DNA of 64,000 nucleotides from Cordilura impudica (taxonomy: Eukaryota > Arthropoda > Insecta > Diptera > Scathophagidae), in NCBI GenBank assembly GCA_963682025.1, contig OY821519.1:10715668-10779667 (forward strand), written 5' to 3'. The stretch's first letter is position 1, and each line of letters begins with the position of its first letter. A program made the position numbers and the translations under genes. Of the stretch, positions 55,801-63,740 are shown piece after piece. The notes beneath the pieces are model-generated. The model did no database searches and was not told where the DNA came from. It saw only the letters and a list, made by a program, of their open reading frames with translations.

Positions 55801-57835
55801 TCAAACTGCAGGTCGCAAATATGAATATATTTTGATGAAATTTGGTATATAAGCTTTCATCGGCCATGGGATGAACGGTATTGAAATTGGTGAGAATCGG
55901 TCCATGTTCAGACCTAGCCCCCATACAAATTACCCCTATGAAATCGACATAAATTGCCATAAGATCCAGATTGTCATATAGATCTTACTCAAATTGGGTT
56001 TCTATGCGTTCATTACATCCACTATTGAGTAGTCCAAAAATGATCCCTTTGGCCCCATATAGAGCTGCTTCCCGATCTTCACTTAAATCTATTGAAAAAC
56101 AAAAATATTGCACTGATTCTTCTCAAATTTTGTTTGTATATATTTTTGCAAAATACAAGAGACTACACCAAACATGATCAGGATCGGTCCATTTTTGGAC
56201 CTAGTCCCCATATAGATATAGCATCCGATATGAACTTTTTCATATCTGCAGCCAAAAAAATTAATAAAAATACCACTCAAAATTGGTTTTTGCTTATTTT
56301 CTACGTCCAGTTAGTTGGGCCTAAGAGATAGGGTTTCTAAACGCATGGTATAGGGTATCGTATAGTCGGTCTAGACCGACTATAATTTTCTTACTTGTTT
56401 TCACTTCAAAATGCTGCCAAAAATAAACAAAAAATTAAAGAAAACTCTTCGTGATTACCTGGGGAAATATATCACCTTTTAAATGCATTTCGATTTTTTT
56501 TATCTCACATGATCCGGTAACGAGTTACGATGTTCACCGTAAACAACTTTTTCGAGGCGCCTCCGGAGATTCGCTGTCACGGAGTTATTTATTAAAATTT
56601 TTAATTGCAAATTTTTTCAAAGATACTTCAAATGTTATACTATAACGTGTATATGAAATAAATTATCCAACATTATTCATATCTTCAAAAAAAAATTATG
56701 AAAATACGCCTTTTTTCGCCTTAAAAACCTTACGCCCCCTTAATCGATGTGGATGGTGGAATTCCTAATGAATTGCGCCAATTTATAACAAGACTAATTT
56801 TAAATCGCAAGTTAAACCGTAACCCATTTTTGGCGTGGCGAAATATGCAATCAGAATATCCACAAATGTGTAAAGTTACGAAAAGGATATTGCCAATTGT
56901 TGCAATATCAGTGAACAATTGTTTTCGTATTCAAATTCAAAACCCATAAAAACCCATAGTTGAACATATAATTTAGAATTTAATTTACCAGGGATGAGAA
57001 TTACATAAATAATTATGTTATATATTATGTATTGTATATAGATAAAATATAATCTTCGATGCCTATTTAGGCATTTTTTTTTTTAATTTGTAGTATATAT
57101 TTTCTATTTTAGGGTTATAAAAGATGAAGCATGATCATTATTAATAATGTTACCAAATTTACCTTTTAATTTGAATTGATTAACTCCAAAATTAGCTTAA
57201 AAAGTTGATTTCTCACGGTTAAAAATTTTCATAAAAAATCGACTTTTGGATAACTCACAGAAGTCGAAAAATCGACTGTTTGCTCCGACTATATAACCCC
57301 AATTTTGCAATCCTACTATCTGCGATTTTATAAATTAATTATCTTGTGTTGATCCACAAGCGATTTTATCTTACAATTCAGCTCGGAATCTATTTTCGTG
57401 TGAAAGTTTTACAAATTTTTGCTTTTTTATTCAACTTTAAATCATTTCCTTACTGTCAAATTTTTTTGGGTGTACGCAATTTTTCTAAGAAATCCTACAT
57501 TAAGATATTGGGTAAAAAAAACTCGAGTATATTTTTGTTTTTGCATACATACATATAATAGCGCTTGAATGCATCACGCCGTACTTACCCGCTGCAGTAT
57601 GAACATATTGGCCAAGAGCCAGTATTATACAAATAATTATCATAATAGGATGAAACTGCTGTTGCTGGTACCATTGTCTGTGGCAGAATGGTAGAGTGTT
57701 GTTGGTCGTAACGTTAACACTTTTTGGAAGAGCATTTCTTTTAATTGTTATGGTTGGTGTTGTTGTTCCTGCCGCTGGTAGTAGTCGAAACATTTTCACT
57801 GCACTTTCGTTGTAACGCTTTCGCTGTTTTAACAA
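25326..57835 (-). CDS. Secreted multi-Kazal serine protease inhibitor-like protein (nine modules)
   Basis: Six coding exons (57835-57589, 36456-36086, 31821-31715, 31623-31111, 31036-30839, 25869-25326) join in frame with GT-AG signals to give 659 aa. Exon 1 ends in a hydrophobic stretch [18 protein letters not shown], a probable signal peptide preceded by an unusually long N-region; M65 is an alternative start. A Pro/Ala/Glu-rich linker (about 83-165) is followed by nine Kazal modules, each with six cysteines and the C-GSD/GTD-x-x-x-Y-x-x-x-C signature ([28 protein letters not shown] and so on). All four introns inside the Kazal region fall within a module. Kazal modules inhibit serine proteases by a substrate-like loop; in multi-module fly proteins some modules are structural, so inhibition is inferred. 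Intron 1 is 21.1 kb. Drosophila has comparable proteins, but the exact ortholog was not assigned. Confidence 0.88.
26205..26655. mobile_element. Short TIR element X
   Basis: Perfect 10-bp inverted ends TGTTCAGACG/CGTCTGAACA flanked by direct TGCTA repeats. The interior has an inverted TTGGTTCGCTCTC / GAGAGCGAACCAA pair. Non-coding; superfamily not assigned. Confidence 0.55.
26955..27400 (+). pseudogene. Broken Myb/SANT-like DNA-binding protein in transposon Y
   Basis: In-frame pieces are separated by stops and a frameshift. The LWEQLTVTL and [10 protein letters not shown] blocks suggest the regulatory Myb/SANT-like fold used by transposon-encoded DNA-binding proteins. No intact frame remains. 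Confidence 0.4.
28476..29639. mobile_element. hAT-like non-autonomous element
   Basis: Right end GGGCACGT-type sequence read inward from CAGGGGTGGGCACG; left end CAGGCACG, with a short deletion. Flanked by TATAGGG on both sides (28469-28475 and 29640-29646), consistent with an 8-bp hAT duplication that lost one base. GTGCGGC motifs sit inside both ends. No transposase frame. Confidence 0.65.
28562..29118 (+). mobile_element. INE-1/DINE-1-like family-1 element (innermost of the stack)
   Basis: Starts ACACGTAAGAAAATTATAGT and ends ATAGTGGTATAGGGTATAAA. Lacks roughly 200 bp between the TTAAGTGAATATCGGGAAGC block and the (GGAC)n run compared with full copies. Lies wholly inside the hAT-like element. 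Confidence 0.78.
30839..31036 (-). CDS. Kazal gene exon 5 (end of module 5, start of module 6)
   Basis: Acceptor TTGTTTTAG, donor GTAAGT. Encodes [14 protein letters not shown], finishing module 5, then [20 protein letters not shown] of module 6. Module 6 has a longer spacer ([12 protein letters not shown]) between its second and third cysteines. Confidence 0.9.
31111..31623 (-). CDS. Kazal gene exon 4 (end of module 2 to start of module 5)
   Basis: Acceptor AAATTTCAG, donor GTATGT. Contains [14 protein letters not shown] (module 3), [14 protein letters not shown] (module 4) and [14 protein letters not shown] (module 5). Confidence 0.92.
31715..31821 (-). CDS. Kazal gene exon 3 (modules 1/2)
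   Basis: 107 bp, acceptor TCTTTTCAAG, donor GTTTGT (weak). Encodes [20 protein letters not shown] then [14 protein letters not shown] Helitron-like element begins 26 bp upstream of its acceptor side. Confidence 0.85.
31847..33061 (+). mobile_element. Short Helitron-like element, split by an INE-1-like insertion
   Basis: Starts A|TCTATAATATTAGTAGG and ends GGGAGCTGCTAG|T, as at 3479-3847. The middle (32172-32948) is a family-1 INE-1-like copy. It lies in Kazal intron 2 with its start 26 bp from exon 3. Confidence 0.75.
32172..32948 (+). mobile_element. INE-1/DINE-1-like family-1 element
   Basis: About 777 bp, near full length: AACAAGTAAGAAAATTATAG, palindrome AGTCGGTCTAGACCGACT, ACGATACCC, (GGAC)3 tract, and end CACATAGTGGTATAGGGTAT. 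Non-coding. Confidence 0.85.
33518..34262 (+). mobile_element. INE-1/DINE-1-like family-2 element with a MITE inside
   Basis: Starts AACAAGTAAGAGTGTTAAAT followed by ATTCGGGTATGCCGAAT and GATACCCTCCACC; ends GTGGTGTCGAGGGTATAAAA after an ACAGACAGACGGACATCGC block. The middle is displaced by the MITE at 33648-33910. Confidence 0.7.
33648..33910. mobile_element. 263-bp MITE with perfect 20-bp TIRs
   Basis: Inverted ends GGGTGAGTTCCAAAACGTCA. Flanked by AAA on both sides, so a 3-bp target duplication is possible (Harbinger-like), though in AT-rich DNA this is weak. Non-coding. Confidence 0.75.
34573..35820 (+). mobile_element. INE-1/DINE-1-like family-1 element with an opposite copy inside
   Basis: The outer copy runs 34573-34678 (GTCGGTCTAGACCGTC ... 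AAGCATTAAC) and resumes at 35448 (CCTGCAGATAT) to 35820 (TTTAGTGGTATCGGGTATA). The two parts are colinear with intact copies. Confidence 0.75.
34679..35447 (-). mobile_element. INE-1/DINE-1-like family-1 element inserted in a like element
   Basis: Reverse orientation, CTATGTGGTTTGGGTATAAT to GATTTTCTTACTTGTT. The first 14 or so bases of the terminus (TATACCCTATACCA) are missing. The palindrome carries one mismatch. Confidence 0.8.
36086..36456 (-). CDS. Kazal gene exon 2 (linker and module 1)
   Basis: Acceptor TTTTTTTAG, donor GTGAGA. Encodes the [15 protein letters not shown] linker, an acidic, Pro-rich stretch, then [10 protein letters not shown] and [14 protein letters not shown] of module 1. 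Confidence 0.9.
36838..36890 (+). mobile_element. INE-1-like family-2 end fragment
   Basis: AACAAGTAATAGTGTTAATT followed by TTCGGCTGTGCCGATAC. Only the terminal hairpin region is recognisable. Confidence 0.5.
37242..37607 (+). mobile_element. Short Helitron-like element
   Basis: A|TCTTTAATATTAATAGGC start. The end GCGCTGAAATCTGTTAG has CTAG mutated to TTAG. 366 bp, colinear with 3479-3847. The heptamer satellite starts 20 bp downstream. Confidence 0.7.
37628..39940 (-). repeat. TTTTTAA heptamer satellite, 2.3 kb
   Basis: The same 7-bp unit as at 17478-22892 but on the opposite strand, with sparse variants (TTTGAATTTTGAA, TAATATTTAA, TAATTATTAA). It lies in Kazal intron 1. Confidence 0.97.
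39941..41781. other. Gene-free part of Kazal intron 1
   Basis: AT-rich. 40176-40311 shares about 135 bp with 51488-51632 (see findings). The rest has no recognised element or coding frame. Confidence 0.45.
41782..43731 (-). mobile_element. pogo/Tigger-like DNA transposon (Tc1/mariner superfamily), degenerate
   Basis: Inverted ends of about 20 bp, CMCTAAGACCTCGCTTTRCG, each flanked by TA (41780-41781 and 43732-43733), the superfamily's target duplication. It carries a broken transposase on the minus strand. 1950 bp. Confidence 0.85.
42027..43588 (-). pseudogene. Tigger-like transposase pseudogene
   Basis: Pieces in order: an N-terminal CENP-B/Psq-type helix-turn-helix ([36 protein letters not shown]), a second HTH ending [20 protein letters not shown], then the DDE_1 core. 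All three catalytic acids can be seen: [16 protein letters not shown] and EAMDQGVI. There is a frameshift after the first HTH (43437-43343 overlap), an in-frame TAA just before FNADES, and a shift near 42900, so no active enzyme can be made. The C-terminal coiled part reads [20 protein letters not shown]. Confidence 0.82.
43764..44738 (+). mobile_element. Minisatellite-bearing mobile element, copy 2
   Basis: Starts TAATCTAACCCATAAAAAC, then TTAAAACTCTTTCTTTCC; ends GAGTTAAAATAAAGAGTTTA, giving an imperfect inverted end. Internal units of about 105 bp (CTCTCCGTGACTGTGCGTGA ... CACAACAAGTCTATGG ... AGTTTCAGATCGATCGGATG) form an array in which a 314-bp multi-unit block is duplicated. Confidence 0.72.
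44832..45242 (-). mobile_element. Helitron-like element with an internal minisatellite
   Basis: Read on the minus strand it starts TCTTATATATTAAAAGAATT and ends CTGCGGAGCAGCAGGGCTTC TCTAG, with a GC hairpin before CTAG. It sits between A and T, the canonical Helitron insertion. 411 bp. Confidence 0.62.
44879..45030 (+). repeat. 36-bp minisatellite, four copies
   Basis: The unit contains AATACCAAAATTTGCCAAGA and GAAGTTAACGTACAGT; CGTACAG recurs at 44913, 44949, 44985 and 45021, an exact 36-bp period. It lies inside the Helitron-like element. Confidence 0.9.
45243..47505. other. Gene-free part of Kazal intron 1
   Basis: AT-rich and mostly unique. A (GAT)n microsatellite lies at 46129-46160 and (AT)n near 46262-46283. 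No coding sequence recognised. Confidence 0.5.
46129..46160 (+). repeat. (ATG)n microsatellite
   Basis: About ten tandem GAT/ATG triplets. Confidence 0.9.
47506..47850 (-). mobile_element. Short Helitron-like element
   Basis: Minus-strand copy: CTAGCAGATTCCAGCGCTCG at the plus-strand left edge is the reversed 3' end after host A. The 5' end near GCCTATTAATATTATATG is slightly diverged. Confidence 0.72.
47901..48590 (+). mobile_element. Minisatellite-bearing mobile element, copy 3
   Basis: Starts TAATCTAACCCATAAAAACA, as in copy 2, and ends AGTGAGTTAAAAGAAAAAGT after a CAGACAGACAGACG tract. Internal units as in copies 1 and 2. It follows the Helitron-like element by 50 bp. Confidence 0.72.
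48591..50200. other. Gene-free part of Kazal intron 1
   Basis: 49660-49905 is an old, strongly diverged family-1 INE-1-like fragment (AGTTCATATTGGATG, ATTTAAATGAATATCGTGAG, ATTTATGGATGTAAC). The rest is not recognised. Confidence 0.45.
50201..50730. mobile_element. MITE with CGTATTCATAATGAAAAG inverted ends
   Basis: Left CGTATTCATAATGAAAAGTT and right AACTTTTCATTATGAATACG are exact reverse complements (20 bp). About 530 bp, non-coding. Target duplication not evident. Confidence 0.75.
50818..51484 (-). repeat. Degenerate T-rich satellite (TTTTTCAT/TTTTTAAT type)
   Basis: A 667-bp run of TTTTTATTTTTCATTTTT-like units of variable length. It looks like a decayed relative of the heptamer arrays. 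Frames across it are low-complexity F/I/H strings, not genes. Confidence 0.8.
51485..53451. other. Gene-free part of Kazal intron 1
   Basis: 51488-51632 is the second copy of the 135-bp repeat. The rest is AT-rich, unique-looking and without recognised elements. Confidence 0.45.
53452..54220 (+). mobile_element. INE-1/DINE-1-like family-1 element (near full length)
   Basis: 769 bp from AACAAGTAAGAAAATTATAG to CATAGTGGTATAGGGTATAA. Carries the AGTCGGTCTAGACCGACT palindrome and a run of GGAC repeats at 54057-54081. Non-coding, the best reference copy in the window. Confidence 0.87.
54221..55522. other. Gene-free part of Kazal intron 1
   Basis: No gene recognised. 54500-54620 contains repeated TCGACTT motifs that recur near 57205-57300, possibly two ends of one decayed element that includes the hAT fragment at 56744. 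Confidence 0.4.
55523..56462. mobile_element. TIR element hosting an INE-1-like insertion
   Basis: Exact inverted ends CCAGGTAATCACGAAGAGTT at both edges, continuing for a few more bases. Without the inserted copy it is only about 150 bp. Target duplication unclear. Confidence 0.62.
55611..56399 (-). mobile_element. INE-1/DINE-1-like family-1 element
   Basis: TATACCCTATACCACTATGT to TATAATTTTCTTACTTGTTT; a (GTCC)n run at 55746-55775 and an intact palindrome at its end. About 789 bp. Confidence 0.86.
56744..56913 (+). pseudogene. hAT transposase C-terminal dimerisation fragment
   Basis: [40 protein letters not shown] and ILPIVAISV resemble the region before the SERVFS motif of the hAT family C-terminal dimerisation domain. 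The frame diverges before SERVFS. Short and incomplete; judged from pattern memory only. Confidence 0.5.
56914..57588. other. Proximal part of Kazal intron 1
   Basis: AT-rich. Contains CAGGGATGAGAATTAC (about 56988) and TCGAC-rich tracts at 57205-57300 that may belong to a decayed hAT-like element. No coding sequence. Confidence 0.4.
57589..57835 (-). CDS. Kazal gene exon 1 (signal peptide)
   Basis: The first ATG is at 57835-57833 and the donor is GTAAGT after 57589. The exon ends one base into a codon completed by exon 2 (G|TA, Val), the phase exon 2 needs. The hydrophobic core sits at residues 65-75, just before the splice. Linkage to exon 2 across 21 kb rests on phase and on the need for a signal peptide; a transcript would settle it. 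Confidence 0.68.
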
Positions 57836-58105
57836 TTGTTATTAAAAAACAATAAAACGAAGAAGTAGACAAATTCACAGCAAAGATCTTCACGAAAACG
57901 GTTCGTCTTTCCTACACTATTATGTACTATGGTGGTATGGTTGGTGGTTGTTGTAGTCTTTAATGTTGCTATTGTTGTTGTTTGGAATATGTTGCTTCTT
58001 TACACTTAAAAGCCTTAACGTTGTTTGTATTATCTTTTATAGCTTTGAAAACAAACAAAAGAATACGAAGAAAGTTAAAAAACATCGCACATAAAATTAC
58101 ATACA
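57836..58105 (-). promoter_or_regulatory. Kazal gene 5' flank
   Basis: The 270 bp between the exon 1 ATG and the Tc1-like element. Contains GTT/GTTGTT-rich runs. The transcription start was not identified. Confidence 0.4.
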
Positions 58106-58362
58106 GTCGCTTCAAAAACTGAGTGCTCGTCACCAACTATAATTTTCAAATTACTACAATTTTTTACTACAATTTAATATATTTTTGAAACATAAAACAT
58201 GTCATTTTATTCTTTAAAATATACAGTTTCATATTATACGTTAAAAAACTTAAATTATTTTCCTAATCTTATATACAATAACAAAAATAAAAAGTGTAGT
58301 TATTTTTAACAACAAAAAACTGAGTGCTCACTTATGATTGTTCTTAAAAAATCACTTAGAAC

Positions 58363-59169
58363 CAAGGTTCAGAAAATACACACATGAAACACACAATGTT
58401 CTGTTCAAAAGCAGCCAACACATATCTTTATTTTCATATCAATTATGTGCGTTTCTAAATTTTATACGGTGCCCAACACAACCACGACTGTGTTCGTTTT
58501 AATATTTCGTTATTTACACGAACATTTTTGTATCACATACTTTTTGTTTCAAACACACATAAAGCACACATTTTTGAGTGTTGCTTTATTTGAAGTTCAT
58601 GTTCTGCTACGTGTAGTGAAAAAAAACACAGAACATGTACAATAAACAGGTTCGAGTTCAGTTATATTTTAAGTCGTGTTGTGGCTCGTGTAGTAAGAAA
58701 AACACAACATGTACAATAAACAGGTTCGAGTTCAGTTATATTTTAAACATATTTTAAGTCGTGTTTAAAATATAACTGAACTCGAACCTGTTTATTGTAC
58801 ATGATGTGTTTTTTCTTACTACACGAGCCACAACACGACTTAAAATATAACTGAACTCGAACCTGTTTATTGTACATGTTCTGTGTTTTTTTTCACTACA
58901 CGTAGCAGAACAAGAACTTCAAATAAAGCAACACTCAAAAATGTGTGCTTTATGTGTGATTGAAACAAAAAGTAAGTGATACAAAAATGTTCGTGTAAAT
59001 AACGAAATATTAAAACGAACACAGTCATGGTTGTGTTGGGCACCGTAGAAAATTTAGAAACGCACATAATTGATATGAAAATAAAAATATGTGTGTGTTG
59101 GTCTAAGTTATGTTTGTTTACATATATGTACGAGTTTTTTATTCAGTGTGTGTTTTTTTCTGAACTCTG
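58363..59169. mobile_element. hAT-like foldback MITE inside the Tc1-like element
   Basis: Flanked by perfect 8-bp direct repeats CTTAGAAC (58355-58362 and 59170-59177). Ends CAAGGTTCAG and CTGAACTCTG form imperfect inverted repeats with the CA/TG edges typical of hAT. Arms of about 390 bp pair almost perfectly around a loop of about 12 bp near 58757. Each arm contains two copies of a CAATAAACAGGTTCGAGTTC unit. Confidence 0.82.
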
Positions 59170-59214
59170 CTTAGAACACAAAAATTTTTATAATTTAATA
59201 CTTAATTTGAGGTC

Positions 59215-60153
59215 CTTTATTTTTAATTATGGCTTCAAATTGTCATTGAACAGAATTTACCAAATTTTGGGTCACCTTTGACCAGATCATTTTTGTTGTG
59301 AATTTCTCTTTCTCTTACCATTTTTCTCAAATGATCCCAAAGATTTTCGATGGGATAATGTTCGGAGACTGGGGAGGTATTTTCATCCATTTTGGAGTAT
59401 TATAGAGAAGCCATAACTTAGTATTGGCGGCCGTATGTTTTGGGGCGTTGTCCTGGGTGAAGATATAATTTGGCTGCAGAACAATGGGTCTTAAAAATGT
59501 CGATATATTTTTTGTGATCTAATATTCCATCGATTATATGCAAATCCCCGACACCACCAGCACTCATACATATCCACACTAATACTCAGCCACCCCCATG
59601 TTTAAAAGTGGAACATAGGTTTTTATCTCTTAATTTTTCATTAGCCTTTCTCCACACTTTACACCTTCCGTCATTACCATACATGTTAAATTGCTTTCGT
59701 CTATGAAAGTAACACGATTCCAGAACTCCATCGTCTCTTTTTCATGGGTTTAAGCATACTCAAAGCTGTTTTTCTTGTTCGCCTTGCTAATGAATGGTTT
59801 CTTCCTGGCAACCCGACCGTGATAACCAGCTGCAAAGAGTACATTGCGGACTGTATTTATAGAAATATTGAGACCAAACTTTATATTTGTCGTTTCCGTA
59901 AGTTCTGTAGCCAGAAGTTTTGGATTTTGTTCAATTTCAATTTACTGTCTTCAGACAGTAAATGTGGCCGCCCAGATCTGGGCTCATATGTCAACTTTTT
60001 TGTGTTTTTATATTTGTAAATAATTCTTTTGGCGGAGGAATATGGTCCTTTCATTATTTCTCCAATTTGTCTTGTTGATTTTTTGGAATCACGTAAGTTA
60101 ATTGTAATATTTTTCGGATTCGGTAGTCTCTTTTCATTTTGGAGGCATATCAA
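59215..60153 (-). pseudogene. Tc1-like transposase pseudogene
   Basis: 60153-59881 encodes the paired-like N-terminal HTH (STRQIGEIMKGPYSSAKRII, EPRSGRPHLLSED). It continues as SINTVRNVLFAAGYHGRVAR and KKPFISKANKK, then VTFIDESN (first catalytic Asp), FTQDNAPKHTAA (second Asp) and, after a frameshift, PIENLWDHLRKM (third acid, D34E type). Several stops and shifts make it inactive. Confidence 0.8.
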
Positions 60154-60473
60154 AAATTACTCCCAAAATAGTTTCATCTGATTCAACGTATGTCACACAA
60201 CTGCTATTAATTACATATATTTAAAAAGCTTGTTATTTCAATTTTATTATGTTTTATTTCTTAAAAGTACCGTTATTTTTCTCCAGTAAGTAGCAAAACA
60301 AATATTAAATTCAAGTGAGCACTCACTTTTTGGAGCTAAAATTTTGTTTACTTTACATTACAGTGTAGTACATAAAAAAATGTAAAAAAAGTTTCGACAA
60401 AATATAAATGTTTAATAAAAATATTCATTTGAAAATTATAGTTGATGGTGAACACTCAGTTTTTGGAGCGACT

Positions 60474-62311
60474 GTATGTATATCTCTAGCTAAAGTTAAG
60501 TTTATAATTTGGAGGTATGTACTGGAATTCAATCCATGTAAGAGTTTGTGTTTTTTATTTGTTTTTATGTGTATTATGTGTATCAAGCGTTAAATAAGAT
60601 CATAGAAACATTAAATAGAATATTATTATTATGGTCAGTTAATTTGTCAGACATTAATTCATATAAATTCAGCATTTCAGAGAACTAATCACTAACACAC
60701 TCAAAGAAAGTACAAACTAGTTATGATTAAATATTTTTCAGCTACTCTTATTGAAACTCATACCAAGTATCCTTTAATAACGTTTTTATCGTAACGACAG
60801 CTTTGAATTATGGAATTTTATTGGGATTAGTTGAAATAGATGAAAAAAAATCTATATGTTAAATTTAAGGTCGATTGATGTTCATCTTCCGAATCTTGGC
60901 AGTCTAAAGTAAACATATTTCAAAACATTTAAATTTTAATACAAATTTTTATCGTTTTAAGTTCCATTTTATGGAATGAGGAGCTAAATTAAAAATTTTC
61001 AATAGTTAATATTCTATAAAATAAACTATTTTTTAACTGCATTCTACTTGATCACAGTTACAGACATCAAATATTTGTTTGTAAGATATCGATAACTTCA
61101 GTTAACCTGTTGACGAAAATGATCACTATCTATCGTAACAAATTTGGAATAACTGCAAATTTTTCGCAAAAAAAAATTGCAAATGAAATGAATTGATAAA
61201 AACAAACGATAAAAAATATAAAAAATCAAAATTTACCGAAAATTTTTATTAATAGTAAAAAAATAGTAAAAAGAACACAACAGTGTGATTATTTCCCTTT
61301 CAAAGATCGACCTTTACTTGCCAGAAAAAACGAATACAATCATAATTTTTGTTGTTTATTCTTATTTGTAAAATTTAAAAAATTTTGGTTTGTTATGATT
61401 TTTTTTTTTTTTTTTGTTTAATCTTTTTATGAACTTTTTTTTTTAAATTGTCATATTTTCCATGTTCTATGAAAAAGATTACAATTATTTTTAATTTAAT
61501 ATTATAGAATTATATGATTTCTTCTCGTTCTTAGATAAAATATTATTATTACCAATATTCCACTAATTAAATATTTCATAATATTACAATTATGATCAAG
61601 TAGGAGTCAATCAGTTAAAAAAAAGAATAGATTTAAAAATTTGTTTTTCTAATGATGTCATTTGTAACATGTTCAATGGATGTGAGAACTCTGATTGGAC
61701 TTAAATTTCATATAATATATGAGCTGGTCTATGAAAGAAGTGCGAAAACAAGTTACCGAGAAAACAGTTGTTAGAGGTAAAAACTAGTTGTTTCCTTTTA
61801 CCTGGGTTAGCTTGTGTCTTACTATATTCAAGGACGTCGAGTGCTGTTTCTGCACGGAATTTTATCGTGGTTAATCGCACTAAGTTGAATTTAAATAATT
61901 TTAGCATAGTTATCGCGTCGGCCGTCTTTTTCGTTATCACGTTAATGTAGTCGTTTCGGTTGGTCTTTTTTAGAAAAATTAGTGTTAGTTTAGTCCCGTC
62001 TACAGTCAATATTTGCCAGAAAACGATGAAGACAATGAGGGGTCTGATGATTATGTTAGTTCGAATGGCGATGATGATGAACTATATTTGTCTAAGGCAG
62101 AAGATGAAATGGAATAAAGTTCATACTTGTTCTCTGCTTTCTCTTCATTTATACTAAACTTTTCCACAAATTATGACTTTCTGGTTTTCATCATGTGAAA
62201 GAGCGTCTTATACTCTATCCGAATCGGCAAAAAAAGTGAAAATGATTTTTTGACATCCATTTGCTTAGAGCCGAAGTGCTATTCGAGCAATTGTAGACAT
62301 GTACGTACGTA
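60474..62311. other. Gene-free stretch
   Basis: AT-rich. 61700-62009 (minus) and 62006-62116 (plus, acidic ENDEDNEGSDDY) give short frames of some complexity that I could not assign. No gene is claimed. Confidence 0.4.
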
Positions 62312-63740
62312 CATTAGGGTGGAGAAAAAAAAGTATTCAAATTTAAAATCTCACCTCCTAGAAATATGCGAATAGCAAACAAACTGAAAAATACAAAGTT
62401 TTGGGTCAATATAAAAAATTTTAGAGGTGCCTCAACGCGACTGAAAGTTTCAAGTGTGTTTATATGGGGAAAATATGACTTTTTTTCAGATTTTACGAAA
62501 ATTTCGTTCTATAGTTTAATTTTTTCGACAAGTTGTTATATCAATCGATTTCAGTATTAAATTATATTTTCAAAAAGCTAATGCATTCAAAATCGAATAA
62601 AACCTAGCAATGAAATAGCAAATGCCTAAGACCACTTTTGTGCCAAAAAAAACTAGGTCGTGAAATTTGACGGAAATTTTTTCAACTTTAAGAAATTAAT
62701 TAAAGCCATTATTTTTTTTTTTTTTTTTTTGCTCTTTTTAAATATGCCAAAATTCAAAGTTCGGCCTCGGCTAAGAATGGGTTAACGTTGTTCGATTTAT
62801 TCCAAATTATTAGCATGGAAGACTTGCACATTTGGTTATTATATTTTAAGCTTCACATCTAAAAATTCATCAGCACTTACAAAATATTTGAATTTTTTGA
62901 ATAATTTGTCTTTTATTAGTCCAAAAGGGATAATGGGTTCATATAATTTTTTTCCGAAACCCTAGGCTATTAGGATAAAATATAACATTTGAAAGTAGAA
63001 AACTGATAAATTTTTGATACAAAGTATTTCGAAAGGGTACATTTACTGAATATTTCACAAAAAATTAATTTTTCTCGGAATCCGCAAAAAAATTCCTTGT
63101 AAAAAAAATCTGGCTGAGGAATTTATTTAAAAATTCACACAGTTAATCTCTAACATATATTTTATAAAACTTTAAAGTGCGAGATCCATTTTTCGAAATT
63201 TTTTTTCAGGAAATTTTTTAAAACTTAAAAAAGGAGTTTCCAAAATGTTATCAAAAAAATTTTCCATCTTTGGTCTCATTGCGCAATAGGTTAAAAACGT
63301 GGTAATAAAATAATACTTCATGTCTGAGTGCTCATAGGTATAGAGAGCAAAAAAAGAAAAATAATGGCTTTAATTAATTTCTTAAAGTTGAAAATTTCCT
63401 TCAAATTTCACGACCTAGTTTTTTTGGCACAGAAGTTGTCTGGGGAATTTGCTATTTCTTGGCGAGTTTTTATTAGATTTTGAAGTTATATAGCGTTTTA
63501 AAGAGACAATTTAGTACTGAAATCGATTCATATAACAACTTGTCGAAAAAATGAAACTATAGAACAAAATTTTCGTAAAATCTGAAAAAAGTCATATTTT
63601 CTCCATATAAACACACTTGAAATTTTCAGTCGCGTTGAGGCATCTCTAAATTTTTTTGATTGACCCAAAAGTCAATCGCATATATCTAGGGGATGAGACC
63701 GAGAGTTTGAAGACTTTTTTTATTAAGGGCCACCCTAATG
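62312..63740. mobile_element. Long-inverted-repeat MITE, TA-flanked
   Basis: Ends CATTAGGGTGG and CCACCCTAATG, each flanked by TA. Arms of about 430 bp pair (CGCGACTGAAA, TTCGACAAGTTGTTATAT, ACTAGGTCGTGAAATTTGA and TTAATTAAAGCCATTATTTT blocks recur inverted). About 590 bp of AT-rich centre, no coding frame. The TA target and TIR suggest a Tc1/mariner-type mobiliser. Confidence 0.8.

Larger units (their letters stand above)
58106..60473 (-). mobile_element. Tc1-like DNA transposon, degenerate
   Basis: Inverted ends of about 45 bp, CAGTCGCTYCAAAAACTGAG plus TGYTC and ATAGTTG-side sequence, each flanked by TA. Carries a broken minus-strand transposase and, in one arm, a hAT-like foldback (58363-59169). 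Confidence 0.85.

Noticed and set aside
58445..58645. A 66-aa frame duplicated in inverted form at 58867-59067
   Set aside because: Both lie in the arms of the foldback element, so the similarity reflects the inverted repeat and not a gene pair.
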